From: Cerrena zonata
Lineage: Eukaryota > Basidiomycota > Agaricomycetes > Polyporales > Cerrenaceae
NCBI GenBank assembly: GCA_038087015.1
Contig: JASBNA010000001.1
Coordinates: forward strand, 2,356,001 to 2,420,000
Reading direction: 5' to 3'
Length of the DNA stretch: 64,000 nucleotides
The first letter of the stretch is position 1, and every line of letters begins with the position of its first letter. Made by a program: the position numbers and the translations under genes. Shown piece after piece: positions 32,001 to 44,900 of this stretch. The notes below the pieces were generated by a model. That model saw nothing but the letters and a program-made list of their open reading frames with translations. It was not told the DNA's origin and searched no databases.

Positions 32001-33130
32001 ACCCATCTTGGCCACTTCGCCGTCTACGTCGAGTGGTCCAAAGACATCCTGGGGTTTAGTGACTGGTTCCTTTCCCTCCCCAACTCGCTTCTTGATCACT
32101 TTCAAAGCGACTCCTCCTCCATTTCCCTTGTAACGAGCAGCGCATACTGTGCCAAATGCGCCCGCTCCCAAGACTCCGGAGATCTCGAAGTCGTGTGTGC
32201 TTAGTTGGTTGGGGACTGAAGAGGGAGGAGGAAGAAGGAAGCGCGGTGGCTTATTATTAAGAATAGAAATATCTTGTTCCGGACGATGAGCCGTGAGGCG
32301 GTAGAGTAGGGGGGTGACATTGGGGAGGGAGGACTTGATGCAGGGGGAGTCGAAAACGGCAAGCGTTGATCCTGGCTCATCGTTGGTAATAAAAAGGGGA
32401 CCGCGTGGCGGGGTAGTGTTGAGAGCAATAACATTGTTGCAAAGCGTTTCGGAAAGACATTGTTGTTCTTGTATTTGTGTTTCTTCTGGAGCCTCGATGG
32501 CAGCCGATGTCTGTGAGTTAGCGATGCGAAGAGGGACTACGACGTCGAAGGTCTCGAACGATGACGAGTCGTCGCACTCCATAGCGAGGAGCGACTGGAG
32601 TTTAGACATGCGGATTCCGCCTGCCTCCTAAAGTAATATGATATCTTAGCTTAGCATGATAACTTAGAAGATGAGACGATAGTACTAACCAGGGCTTTGA
32701 GGGTTCCAATAGAGATTGGTCTTTCAACGTTGAGGATGCAGTTGTTAGAGACGTCCTCCATGAACATTTGGTGGAACATTGTCTCTGCATCTTCACCTCG
32801 TGCAGTGTTGGCCTGAGACTTGTTAGACCTTCTACAACATCGGTATGATGGAGGCTGACTTACCAGAACAGCTAGCGACGAGGGCTGGGGAGCAGCACCA
32901 ACGTTCACTCGTTTGGAGAGGGATACGTTCTGGTCGGTCTGTGATGTCGAGTAAGTATCTGAGTAAGTTATAAGATAGAGATGTACTCACCGGTGAGGGT
33001 TCGAGGGTTGGTTGACGGCGACGAGTGAGCTAAACACGACATCAGCGACGAGATACTATCAGTCAATGAAGGAACTTACGTTGCTTGATGCGCTCTTGTT
33101 GAGGAGGACCTTGAGTTTGACGAAAAACAT
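29071..33130 (-). CDS. Ser/Thr protein kinase with N-terminal extension and ~600-residue disordered tail
   Basis: ATG 33130 ([17 protein letters not shown]) begins a series of short exons encoding about 130 residues of unknown fold. The catalytic domain has the Gly loop [19 protein letters not shown]-binding Lys in VALKVIKK, catalytic loop [50 protein letters not shown] and the final helix [16 protein letters not shown], so it should be active. The last exon adds about 600 residues rich in Ser, Pro and Asp, with internal repeats (MRPG-x-LNLA twice; EESASLPF twice), and a basic end [14 protein letters not shown], stop at 29071-29073. The domain looks AGC/CAMK-like but I cannot place the subfamily. 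The gene is convergent with RRP45, with about 190 bases between stops. Confidence 0.85.
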
Positions 33131-33859
33131 GACGAAAGATTTGCGAGGAGAGCGAAGCGAGAAAACTTGAGGGATGAAAGCAGGTAGATGATAGCAGTAA
33201 GAGACTAAGGAAGAGAGAACCCTGAGGGGCGACTTATATCCTGCTCGGGCTGCCCTAGTGGCTGACACTATGGTCTCGATCGAAATGGCTTCTTGTCAGC
33301 CTCCTCCGAAGCACCTTCTCGACCATGTTCGACATTCCCTTTTATGGGTACTGATGTGTAGTCGTCCGATACGCATACCGTTATATGAACGGGGGGCAAG
33401 ACAACTATTCCCACTGACATGGTCACTCAATACACTTCCAAGTCGAGGCTTTGACCATCCTAATCCGGAATGGTAAATGGTGCTATCGCCAAACATTAGT
33501 AAACAAGGAACTGAACATACCAGATATTCAAGATATTATAACCTTGATGTTCCAAACTTTAGATCCTAGTTTTAGCGTGCGGTTGAGCTCAAAACGTAGC
33601 ATTTCTGGATCTTCTTTGCAGTCCCAACAATTCTTTTGTTTGACAACTCAGCCCTAATAATGGTCAAAAATGTGGTCAATATTGTATACGACGGACAGTC
33701 GAAATATCTAGAATTTGCTTACCGTATCCATCGCATGTGAGTCTGAGTCACGCAGACTTCAAAACGCGTCAGAAAGTCACAATCCCGCGTCAGTGAGATG
33801 ATAACAATATTCTTGAAGTTAAAGTCGTTATATTACAAAGGTATACGTTTACTTTCTCT
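33131..33859. other. Intergenic region: kinase promoter and BUD32 3' flank
   Basis: About 730 bases with both genes on the minus strand. A TATA-like site lies near the kinase end. No gene seen. Confidence 0.4.
33233..33238 (-). promoter_or_regulatory. Possible TATA box of the kinase gene
   Basis: On the minus strand GATATAAG lies about 105 bases upstream of the ATG at 33130. Spacing is plausible; no other support. Confidence 0.35.
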
Positions 33860-34960
33860 TCAGCCAATCATGCTCCGTTTGCGACCACGAAGGCGGACTA
33901 GATAGGTAATGAGATTGCTGTCCGAGGAAGTATAACTGTCTTAGCAAATAGACTCACCATCGTCTAACCTCCGGCCGATTGTTTTCCATTCTTTACCGGC
34001 TTCCTTTTCGTACGCTTTCATGACAGTCCCAAAGAGAGATTCGGAAGCCGGGTGCGTCGAAGCAAAGGCTCGTTCTAGTACATACAGATCCACGGCTTTG
34101 TCTTCCACAAGGCTTGATGTATAGGAGAGACCGAAGTCGATTAGTACCTATGATATGTGAGATAAATTCTAATGCTACTGCGGGTAGTAGACCTACCAGT
34201 TCGGGTACTTGATCAGACGCGGAAGGGCGACGAAGCATCATGTTAGAGGTTGTGAGATCACCGTGAATGATATCAGCCTTGTGCATTTTGGCAATTTCTT
34301 TTCCTATTAATTGCATCGTGTCGTCTATTGCGTTTGTGTGAGCAACCTGTATGTGACGAGGTGAGAGCATATACCTTGGGTGATATTGTACTCCTTCAAC
34401 GAATCTTCGTTGGACTCGGTCGCGTCCTCTTCGAAGCCATCATCGTCTACCTCTTCTACCTCTTCTTCACCTTCGGCACCACCCCCAAGTAAGAACCTGA
34501 TACTTTGCCCGTCGATCCACTGGATGCCGAGGACACCTTCCTGGAGATCAACCATACGTACTCCAGGTACATTTACACCAGCCCTACAGAGCAAGGTTAT
34601 TATTTCTGTGATAATAAGGTTTCATGAATGGTGTACCTCAAGCATTTATTGATTGCACGAGCCTCGCCGGCAACTCTGGATTTTGTCAAGGACGCGTCTA
34701 GAGTGGGATGCCTGTATTGCTTGTTAAACCTGTGTTTTATTAGGACAGGCTCGGATTCATATCCCTCATCTGAGGTAGAGCCAGATATTGCCGGGGGATG
34801 AAGTTCAGCCTTGTATACTTTCTGTTAAAGCGATACCGGAATTTCTCAGAGTTAGCAGATCCGTAGAGTTAGACACGAGCGGACTTGCTGCTTCGGCACC
34901 TTGAGATATGAGCGTAGCTGCTGCGATGATCCGTTGAGTGGGTGTATTGAATTCTGACAT
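33860..34960 (-). CDS. BUD32: BUD32 (KEOPS/EKC complex atypical kinase)
   Basis: BUD32 is the small atypical kinase/ATPase of the KEOPS complex, which makes the t6A modification of tRNAs. ATG 34960 gives MSEFNTPTQRIIAAATLISQ, then QGAEAKVYKAELHPP once an intron at 34822-34888 is removed. Further motifs are PVLIKHRFNKQYRHPTLD, SRVAGEARAINKCLRAGVNV, GVLGIQWIDGQSIRFLL, an acidic insert (EEEVEEVDDD), IIHGDLTTSNMMLR (the Bud32 form of the catalytic loop), LIDFGLSYTSSLVEDKAVDL and the conserved end VRLRGRKRSMIG at TGA 33860-33862. The intron at 34822-34888 seems to use a GC donor (GCAAGT). It is divergent from eIF3a, with about 415 bases between starts. Confidence 0.95.
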
Positions 34961-35375
34961 ATTTGAATGATAGAGTACTGGGTAAAGGGTCATTCAATTA
35001 TTGTCGAGATCTTCCCCGCTTCCAAAAGTGGGAAGTACAACAGGCGGAGTTCCAAAACCTGAGAGCTAAATGGGAGTCTGCGCGGTCAATGACACCTAGA
35101 ATGATATCGGAGATTTGAGGCGGAGCTCGAACCTTGAAGACGAGTGACGAAAGCTAGCCAGGCTGATCTACTTTTTTCACCTCTCGCCTTGTCGGGCTCA
35201 TCTTACGCGGAACGTGTTCTCTACTCGTCCTTGCTCCCCACTCTATCAGCAGGACATACTTCACCATTCCTTCGCAGAAAGGAAGGATACCATAACAAAA
35301 CTTCCGCTGTAAGTTTGCACCCAGATCCGCATAGTAATGCTATAATTCAAGCACTTGCATCTCGTAGACCCAATC
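34961..35375. other. Divergent promoter region of BUD32 and eIF3a
   Basis: About 415 bases between two start codons that point away from each other. Both genes serve translation, so shared regulation is possible but not shown. A partial ORF at 35144-35518 overlaps the eIF3a start and is a shadow. Confidence 0.5.
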
Positions 35376-38300
35376 ATGGCTCCATTCTCAAAACCGGAGA
35401 CCGTCCTCAAGCAGGCAGAGGGCCTCGTCTCCGTCGGGCAGTCCCATGCTGCCCTCCAATCGCTCACCGAGATGTTCTCATCCAAAAAGTTCCGTTCGAC
35501 CCCACTCCCCTCGCTTGAGCCAATTATGCTCCGATTTATCGAGCTCTGCGTCGACATGCGTAAAGGACGCACTGCCAAGGAAGGATTGATGCAGTACAAG
35601 AACATTGCTCAAAACTCGAATGTCCAATCGATAGAGACCGTCATTAACCGATTCATCCAGCTCTCCGACGCGAAGGTCCAAGAGGCGCAAGAAAAGGCAG
35701 ACAAGGCTGTCGCATTAGATGTCGATGACCTCGAAGCCAGTGAAACGCCTGAGAGCATCCTTCTCGGTGCTGTCAGCGGAGACCAAAATAAGGACAGGAC
35801 GGACAGAGCTCTCGTCACTCCTTGGCTCAAATTCTTGTGGGAGAGTTATCGTACTGCTCTTGAGACATTGAAGAACAACTCGCGATTAGAAGCTATCTAT
35901 CAGGTACACTAATTTCTGGGATATACGTCTCACTCTCTTCCTTACTCATGTCTACTGTAGCAAGTCGCGCAACAAGCCTTCAAATTCTGTTTGAAGCACC
36001 AGCGTAAGGTCGAGTTCCGCCGTCTTTGCGAAACTCTTCGCCTGCACCTTGCCAACGTTGCCAAATACGCCAATCAAGCACACTCAATCAACCTTGCTGA
36101 CCCGGAGACTCTTCAACGTCATCTTGACACTCGCTTCGCCCAACTCAACACCTCTGTTGAGCTTGAACTCTGGCAGGAAGCTTTCCGCTCCGTTGAAGAT
36201 GTCCACAATTTACTTACGATGGCCAAAAAGGCCCCACGACCGGCCATGATGGCTAACTACTACGAAAAGCTCACGAGAATTTTCCTCATGAGTGGCAACG
36301 CTCTTTACCACGCCGCTGCCTGGGGACGCTACTACGCCATCGTCACTGCCATGGGCGGCAAGTCCCAAGAGGATCTGAGTCGTTTAGCGGGTCAAGTTCT
36401 CGTCAGCGCCCTTGCGGTACCGGTGGGATCTCAGACTCAAGATGCCGAGGACGGAAAAGTCAAGACCTCTAGGTTGACAGTCCTCCTCGGTCTCCCTAAG
36501 GCTCCCACGCGTAAGGCATTGTTAGAGGATGCCGTCAGTTTTTTCTCAGACATCCTAGATTTTTTGAAATCTAATGTTACCGTCTTTTAGCTCTCCCGCA
36601 ATGTCTTGAAGCTTTGCTCACAACCCATCAGGGAATTGTACAACACCTTAGAAGTTACTTTCGACCCGCTTTCGCTCTGCTCTTTGATTGCACCTCTTTT
36701 CGCTACGCTTGCTTCGGATGCTAGCAACGCCCAATATCTCCCCCTCCTTCAACATGCCGTCCTCTCTCGTCTCCTTTCTCAACTTTCCCAGGTTTACTCG
36801 TCGATTAACATCTCTCAACTTCTTGAACTTGTCGCTCCTCTGAAGGACACCGGTCTTCCCGGCTCAAATGCTTTCGGCGACGAGCAAGTCGAAGCCTATA
36901 TCATGGGCTGCGCCCGTCGTCGGGAACTCCACATCCGTGTCAACCACGCAGAGGGGAACATTACTTTTGTCGATGGTGCCTTTGCTGCCATCGAGGATCC
37001 TAGCTCATCGTCTATGGCTACTGTCGGTGCCATTCAGCCTTCTTCTTCGGATCTCATTCGAACTCGTCTCAGCAGTCTCGCCACCTGCTTACACAACTCC
37101 ATACTTACCATCTTCCCAACCGCTCAATTGGCCGCCGAAGAACAACAGGAGAAATTCGCTGAACTCGTTGAGGCTGCTAAGGCTGAGCGCAAGGCTCTTC
37201 AACTTCGTCGTTCGATTGTTGCTCGCCGTCGCGAGCTGCTCTCTGAACTCTCCGTCCGTAAGGAGAGGGAAGAAGCCAGCAAACGTGCCGAACGCCTTCG
37301 CATCCAGAAGGAGGATGAGAAACGTCGTTTGGCTGAGGAGGTCAGGATACGTGACTTGCAAAGAGCTAAGAATGAGATCGAGAAGATCCGTGCTGAAGAG
37401 GCCAGGAAACTCGCTCAGAGTCTCAAGGAGAAGGGTAGCCTCAAGGTTAACGTTGATGTAAGTGTCATATTTCATGAATTTAGTCCTTCTAAGGATCTCA
37501 TGCTAACAATATCATATTCTTTCAGGAAATGGAGGACCTCAGTACTGATAACATCATGCGTCTCCAAGTCGAGCAGCTCGAGAAGGAGAAACGTGATCTC
37601 CATGAGAAAACACGTATCGTCACCAAGCGTCTCGATCACATCGAGCGTGCCTACCGTAAGGATGAGCGACCTCTCCTCGCCGAGGACTACGAGCGTCAAC
37701 AAACCGAAGACAAGATTGCTCACGAGGCTGCTCAAAAGGCTCGTCTCGAAGCTGCTCGTTTGGCTCACCAACATGACCTCGAGACTAAGAAACGTCTTGC
37801 GAGGATGTTGGATGTTTATAGGGTTCACCGTGAGGTACTCGTTGATAAACGTTCTGAAGAGTTTGCCAGGAGGAAGGAAGCTGCACAGAAGAAGCTTACG
37901 GAGGAGAAGGCGAAGAGGAGGGCAGCTGTGCTCAAGGAGCGTGAGGAAGAGAGGTTGCGTCTTGAGGAGGAAGAACGTCTTGCAAGGCAGCAAGAAGAAG
38001 AGGAAAGGATACGTGAAGAAGGTAATAATCCATCTATCTCATCTATATGGCATATTTCTTACGATTATTTGCAGAGCTACGCGCCGAAGAGGAGCGCATT
38101 GCACGAGAAGAAGAGGAGGCTCGTATCGCTGCCGAGGAAGCGAAGAGAGAGGAGGAAGAGAAAGCCAACGCCCTCCGTAAGCAACGCGAGGAAGAACGCC
38201 AAGCCGCCATGGAGCAAGCACGTCTACAACGCCAACGCGAAGAAGAAGCAGAAGCTCGTCGTGCAGCTCGTGCTGCAGAACGGAAAGCACAGGAGCAACA

Positions 38301-38661
38301 ACCAGCCGCTCGACCGAATGGTCTTGCTCGCGCTACCGAGGCCAGCGACGGCTGGAGACGTGGTCCTCCCAGGGATTCAGTACCTTCGACTCCTATTCGT
38401 GCTTCCGCTGCATTGCCACCTGCCAGGTCAGAAAGTCCCGCTCCTGCACCCAAGTACCGACCTGGTGCACTTGCTGCCGCCTCCGGTGGAAGTTGGCGTG
38501 AGCGTGAGGCTGCGAAGAAGGCTGCTGAGGCTTCAGGAAACGCCCCTTCGCGCCCTGAAACACCTGTGTCGAAACCCAAAGAGGCCGACAATGACGGATT
38601 CCAACCAGTGGCCACGAAGAACGTGTGGAGACCCTCACGAGGACGAGGAAGGGGTTTGTAA
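35376..38661 (+). CDS. TIF32: Eukaryotic translation initiation factor 3 subunit A (eIF3a/Tif32)
   Basis: eIF3a is the scaffold of the eIF3 complex that recruits the 40S subunit. ATG 35376 ([20 protein letters not shown]). Introns are at 35904-35960, 36534-36590, 37458-37525 and 38022-38074. Family landmarks are [72 protein letters not shown] and the PCI region ending with [11 protein letters not shown] and [17 protein letters not shown] very long Arg/Glu/Lys coiled coil follows ([20 protein letters not shown] and onward), then a Pro/Ser/Ala-rich end finishing [12 protein letters not shown] at TAA 38659-38661. About 1,010 residues, normal for fungal eIF3a. Cytosolic. Convergent with the calcium channel gene. 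Confidence 0.97.
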
Positions 38662-38976
38662 TCTTTTGACTTTCACGTCTGCGTTACCCTATTCGCTTTT
38701 ACATGACTATGATTCCCATTTTTGTTTTCACTTGTTAGGAATCGTACTCCTGTCATGTTGTGATGTTATGCTTTCTTTGTCATAGTCCGAATAAGTTATT
38801 ATGCAGAACATGCTGACGAACATCGGTACTCTACAAAGTACTAGTGCAAAGATTGTAATGATGCATAACGTTTCTATGCTACGATAAAGCGACCTAAAAA
38901 AAGTCCCAGTGAAATTTATCCTACTATGATAATAACAGTCCTTGAAATGAATGTGGTGGGTACTAACATTACATCA
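38662..38976. other. Spacer between convergent eIF3a and CCH1
   Basis: About 315 bases holding both 3' UTRs; AT-rich with no gene. Confidence 0.5.
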
Positions 38977-41900
38977 CTAATCCTCTTCCTCAGCCGCTTC
39001 ATCCATAAGATCTAAATGATGTCGTTAGAACAGGACACAATCCCTAAATCTGTTCGACTTACCTCGCCACATGGAATTTTGAACAGATGATATTACATTT
39101 TCTGGATCCTCCTCTATCCTCGAATCTCTTGAGCTTTCAAACCTACGAATAATTCGTTAGTTGCAGTTCATAATGATGTTTAAGGGTTACGTACGATGAT
39201 TTGAACGTTGGGTCAGTAGAAAGCATGCTGATATCACTGATCCTACGGCTTCTGTGAAGACCATTACCAGACTGTGTGTCAAGCGTGAAAGATATCTCCG
39301 GAGAGTACAATCGTCGAGGTGACGGTGAATCGAGCTCGCTGAGACCATCCTGCCTGGGGATGTGATATCTCGGGTGATAAGCGGTGGAGGAGTCGACGGA
39401 GTGTCATCCACAATGATGGCAGGAATATCTGTTGAATTGTGAGTATATGAGCAAGGACACGAAATCATGAGATTACCTTGGTCTTGCATTCGCATCTCTT
39501 CCTTCCTACGAAGGTAACGCCGGCGATGCAAGATCATGAGAAGCAGCGATTGAACTCGGTCAAAGTCAACCAGATCCGTTACTAGCTTGATAGTTTCTGT
39601 TCGGACCACTAGATCTTTCAAACTTTTCGACTGTCAGTTTATGTAGTTATATACGATGAACGGTTCACTCACACTAATGCTTCCCGGTCAACGATCAACT
39701 TGTGATGCGCTAACAGGAGCAGCATATTCGTGAAGGAGATTCCCTTCCCTGGCTCGTGGGATATCCTGGCTTCGTGATACAGCCTATTATACAACTCTTT
39801 TCTCCTCTTGATCAGCAGTCGGTCGACAGTGTTGAGATCGCTATTGAGAACGTCAAGATTGACACCATCTACTACTCGCCATGCTTCCTTGTCCGAGTTG
39901 CTCTGTGCTCTATAAAGCAGTTTCGGGATGCTGAAGTCAGCTGGATATATCCTGACCTCGAATATTCCGGTCAGTTTCTATCACAATGTCAGCAAAATGA
40001 TACGAGACGATATGTAATGGAACATACACCAAAGAAGCGGACAAAATTGCTCCGCTCCAAGTAGCCAGTCTTTGGATTGGCGTATTCGGCCCAAACTTTC
40101 TTGAAGGATCGAATTTCTTCTCGAGTGATCGACTTGGCACCTCCAGTCATTTGGAAGACGTAGTAGAAACTCTCGACGACCACACCTAGATTTATGAATC
40201 AACGAAATGATGTACACGGATATATATTATATAACTTACCAATGAACAGATTGGCAAAGATGTACTGTTATATCAAACGTCTGAGTTTTCGAGCGAAGCA
40301 TGATTGTTAATGACACTCACCATACTGAGAATGTTCCAGGCGATGAATAGAGTGAATGCCCACCCTACGCTTCCGCAATCAGATTCCTCGAGAAAACCAA
40401 TCGAGTTTGTACATCGAGGATATACGATAGCACTATTATTCAATCGATTAATGATGAAGAAATGGTTCTGAAGGCAATGCTCACTAATCGTGCATATATT
40501 GATTCCAACCTTCGCTATATAAGTCGTCAGTATTACACTTATTGGGTACGAACGAAGAAATAATACATACCCAGTCGTCATGAACGCTAACATGATGAGA
40601 GCATTCGACATACTTGAATAATTTTGATGACGGTCCTCTCCCGTATTCCACTTTGTCATACTGAAGACTTCAAGATATAGGATACCGAAGAAGATGAAAA
40701 GGATGACCCAAAGACCGAGAAGGCTTAGAATCGTGGGAAGACTCGCGCTGCGATGCGGAGGTCAGGTCAGGAACGCAAATCTGCCAAGTTCTAGGGAATA
40801 CCACTTACACAGCAGTCTTAAACAGCTTGTTCAGACTGTTTGTCCGTTGCACCAGTTTGAAAGCAATACTGGTAATGAATAGCTTTTGGAACTGTTCAAT
40901 GACGAATCCGCCACCGTGTGCTCGGACCAAAAAGGTGGTCGTCAAGCTACCCAAAGCTACAATTATGTCGAAGATGTTCCACCCGTTGGCACTGTAGCTG
41001 TTCCATCCTAGACCATATAATCGTACAGCAATATCGGCCAGATAGATTCCCGTCACAGCGAGATAGAGATCATCTAGATTAAAGTCTCAGTCGTCAATAA
41101 TGAAACGAGGATATCGCAATACGTACTGCGAATTTCATCGTAAATCGAGTTCGTAGAGAAAGTTTGTGTCCTGCATCAAGCAACTGAGTAAAACAGCTCC
41201 AGAGAGAATGAACTAACTTACATAAGTGCGATTACATGAAGCACGAAAAGAATAGTCATGGATCGATACCACCAGCCATGTTTGCGAACTGCGCGATCGA
41301 AACACCACGCCCTTACCGGCCACGCTGGTCTCCGTTTTGGCCTTTTGGAGGGCCGTTGTCGCTTGATTAACTTTTGAAGGTCAATCCATTCCCTTTGAGG
41401 TTGCGTCAAGAGTGCACTACCAGTCTTGGCAGTGAAGTTTCCAATGATAATACTGGTAAGAGATTGTCGATTAGCCCATAATCAGATGGTTAGACATGTG
41501 TTACTGACCTGATGAACAGTGTCAAGATGACAACACCACCGAGCAAGTTGTACACCAAAAAGAAAATAGCGTTGCCTTGAGATACATTTTGCTTGGGCTG
41601 TTGATCTTGACCAGTGATACTGACGGCAATGGCCATCACGTCAATCCATCCTTCTAGTGACACGATCTCGAACAAGATTAATAGAGAAGCCCTGAAGGAG
41701 TCGAACGAGAACGTCGTCGATGGTTGGGGGTTGTCCCAAACTCTTGGTACCAAGTAACTGAAGGAGGAATCGCCTACAACCGCATTGCTGTACTCGTTTA
41801 CACATTCGGAGATATTTGTGACGTCATTGTCGTTGCATTGGTTCATCAAACCAGCGAAGATATTCAGTCCCCAAACCGCATACGGTATCATGTACAAGAG

Positions 41901-44900
41901 AGCCAAGAGAGCAGCATCCAAGATACGAGAAGCACCGGAGATGATAAGCGATTCAAACGTGGTCCGCATTTTCTCAACCAGAGTGATCAGCCGTAACGCT
42001 CTCAGAGCTTTGAGGGATCGCGTCAAACGACTCAAGCCACCAATGAATACGATTCCAGTAGTGACATTGATCATAATACCAACCAGGATAAGAAGGTCGA
42101 GAATGTTCCAGATGCTCAGGATATACGCATTGGGCGTGAAGAATAAACCATCGGCGACAATTTTGATGACGAATTCCACAAGAAGGACAATCGCGAAAGA
42201 ACCTTCCGCAATGTCGAACCAAGAACCACGAACAAGACCGTGTTCGAGATAGAAATTCCGGCGAAAGATTGGGGTGGCTAGTGTTTCCACGACAATTCCT
42301 CCGATGACCGTAAGCAGAAGGACTAGTTGGAAGATCGGATGGGCGATTGGATCGGGAGGAGAGCCGAAGATACGCTCCCCGTTAGCGGGTGCAACTAATT
42401 TCTGACAGAAGCGCCTTAGAATGTTCTTCTGGGAGAATATCCAGAAGGTTTTGTCGTATGTAGGATGCTCGCGGATGAAATCGGCCTTCTGAGCACGACG
42501 CTCGTTCAAAATGTCGTTCATATCTTCAACTGCTGCAGTTTCTGAACTCAAGGCAGCTAGAACTTCCCTGGGTGATAGTTGGTTATCTCGAAACAATTGC
42601 ACGAAATGAAATGCTTACAAGTGACGTTCGGTCTCCTCGTCTACAGGATCGTGAGGTACAACAGAATCCCGTCGGTTACTTCGGATAGTTGCAAGAGGGA
42701 CATCATTAGTGGTTTTCTCTCCAGTGAATAGTTGTTGCAAAACGTTGAGAGACTTGTTCGCGGCATGTCCAGCACCTCCCTTTCCGACTCTCTGAAATTA
42801 AATCATTGTCAGCTCAGCAAATTATGCTCCCATGTGAAGTGATTCATGCATACCCTAGAGCGCTCTCTTCGAGGGAGACTATTGTCCTGGATTAACGACT
42901 TCTGCATTGGAAGCACAAGGTTGGAAGGTAACTGCTCAACAGCGATAGCTTTTGGCTGCGCTTTCAACCACCGATATGGATTCAGCCGTCGTATCCATCC
43001 TGCACGGGCCTTCTGTGGACGATGAGATGCCCAATAGTGAGATGCTTGTCGACTCCTCTTGGACTCCTCTGCAATGTCGAAGTTCTCATTGATCACAGCA
43101 ATGAACATTTGCAACACAATGACTACGTAAGTGATCGTCAACGACGTCAGAAACGGAGATGTATGCAGGAATACTCACAGTTAGCGAAGAACATCCAACC
43201 TGAAATGAATAAAACGACAATCGCAGATTGCCTCAGAGGGACCTCAGGCTCCGCAGCACCATAGAGGACATCGGTCCAATTCTCTGACGAGAAAACTTGG
43301 TAAATGGCAAGGAACGAATTGAAGATTTCTCCGAAGTCGATGAAATCGCCTTGTGGAACGTCTCCACGAAGCAATTGAACAGCGACCAGTGCCGTGAGAA
43401 AGTTGATGAGGATCAGGAACAATGACATGTTCGCTAGACCGTACATGTTACCGAACACAGCAAGCTGAATATTAAGTCAGTAATCGAGGGAGCGCCAAAA
43501 ATGGGGATCAGATCTTACCAAGAGTGGCTTCATTCTGGGAATCTCCAGAATAACCCGATAAAACCGCATAAGCTGGAAGATGGTCAACCACGGATATGCG
43601 GTACTATTGTGAATGACAGGGATCTGGATGATGGTTGAACCAATAGCAAGCACAAGATCTAACCAGTTTTGACCGTGATAGAAGAAGCTACGCCAGTCAG
43701 GGAGATGGGCCAAGATACGAATGAAGATCTCGACATCGAATACGATAGTGAGCACGAGCTCTCCTTTGTCTAGGACTTCCTGATGTGTTGCACCAATTTC
43801 AACCTTTCGAGTGGCTTGAAGAACAAGAGAAGCCAAAGCGAGGGCGACCCAGCACCAACGGACACTTTCGTATACATCTTTTACTCTGTTGCTCTTGGCG
43901 ATTCGTCTTCCATCAACAACAGCCCAACCTTCGTCGTTTTCATCAATCGATGGAGCAAGCCTAGACGTTAATGAGGAACACGTTCGCGAGCTTGCATGAA
44001 AGTTGACTCACGGAGCTGCACCAAAGGCACTTCTTTGAGTGTCCTTTCGAATAGCAGAGAAGGTATTGGTGATAACCGCAACGAACAGGTTGATCAGCCA
44101 GAAGTTGAGAACGATGATGCACACAATGAAGAACAACGCCGAGACGTAGAATTCAGAGTCCATCATTTGATACATAACTGGTGCCCACTGTAGTTTTGTC
44201 AGTATGCCACGTTTCAAATGAGTAAGGGGAGTGTACATACCCCGTTTGCAGACGACACTATGAATACTTGCAAGGCTGCGAAATAAATGGTGTCGAAACT
44301 GGCCAGGTCGGAATTCGAATTCTCTTCATTCTCCTGTAAATGCATACAGCTTCAGTAAGAAAATTTCCAGCGAAATACTGTGGAAACAAGCATACCCTGC
44401 ATATCTGTCCGAGAGGACAAACAAAGCCCTTTGGCGCAGCATTCGTACCATCCTGCATGACATAACCGGTAACATTGAGGGTAGTTGCGTCGATGTAAGC
44501 ACCGCACGATTGACCATCCAAGGAAATCTCGTCTTCCCCGAAGGCCGGTAGTAAGTGGCAAGTACGCCGAAATGATCCTTTGAACGACTGAATGCCAATG
44601 ATACTATCCTGAGAATTAGCAACATATTATCGAAATAGGGACTGAATCTTACGAGAAGATGATCATGGCGAAGAGCACGAAATATGCTACACTAGCAAGG
44701 AGAGGCCGAGCGGTCTTCAACGACTGCATGATAGTCTAAACACAGAATGAACCATGTCAAAATCAAATGCAATCCGTTCAGAGGGAACAAGATACTCACT
44801 GTCGTACCAGATGTTATGGCCAAAAGCCTGGCAGTACGAAGGACGCTCAAAGCACGGAAGATACCAATGTGATATTCCCCTCTTTCAATCCCGGCCATAG

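Noticed and set aside
37472..38638. Several long minus-strand and alternative + frames across the eIF3a coiled coil
   Set aside because: They are shadows of repetitive Arg/Glu/Lys codons; only one frame shows eIF3a similarity and continues across introns.
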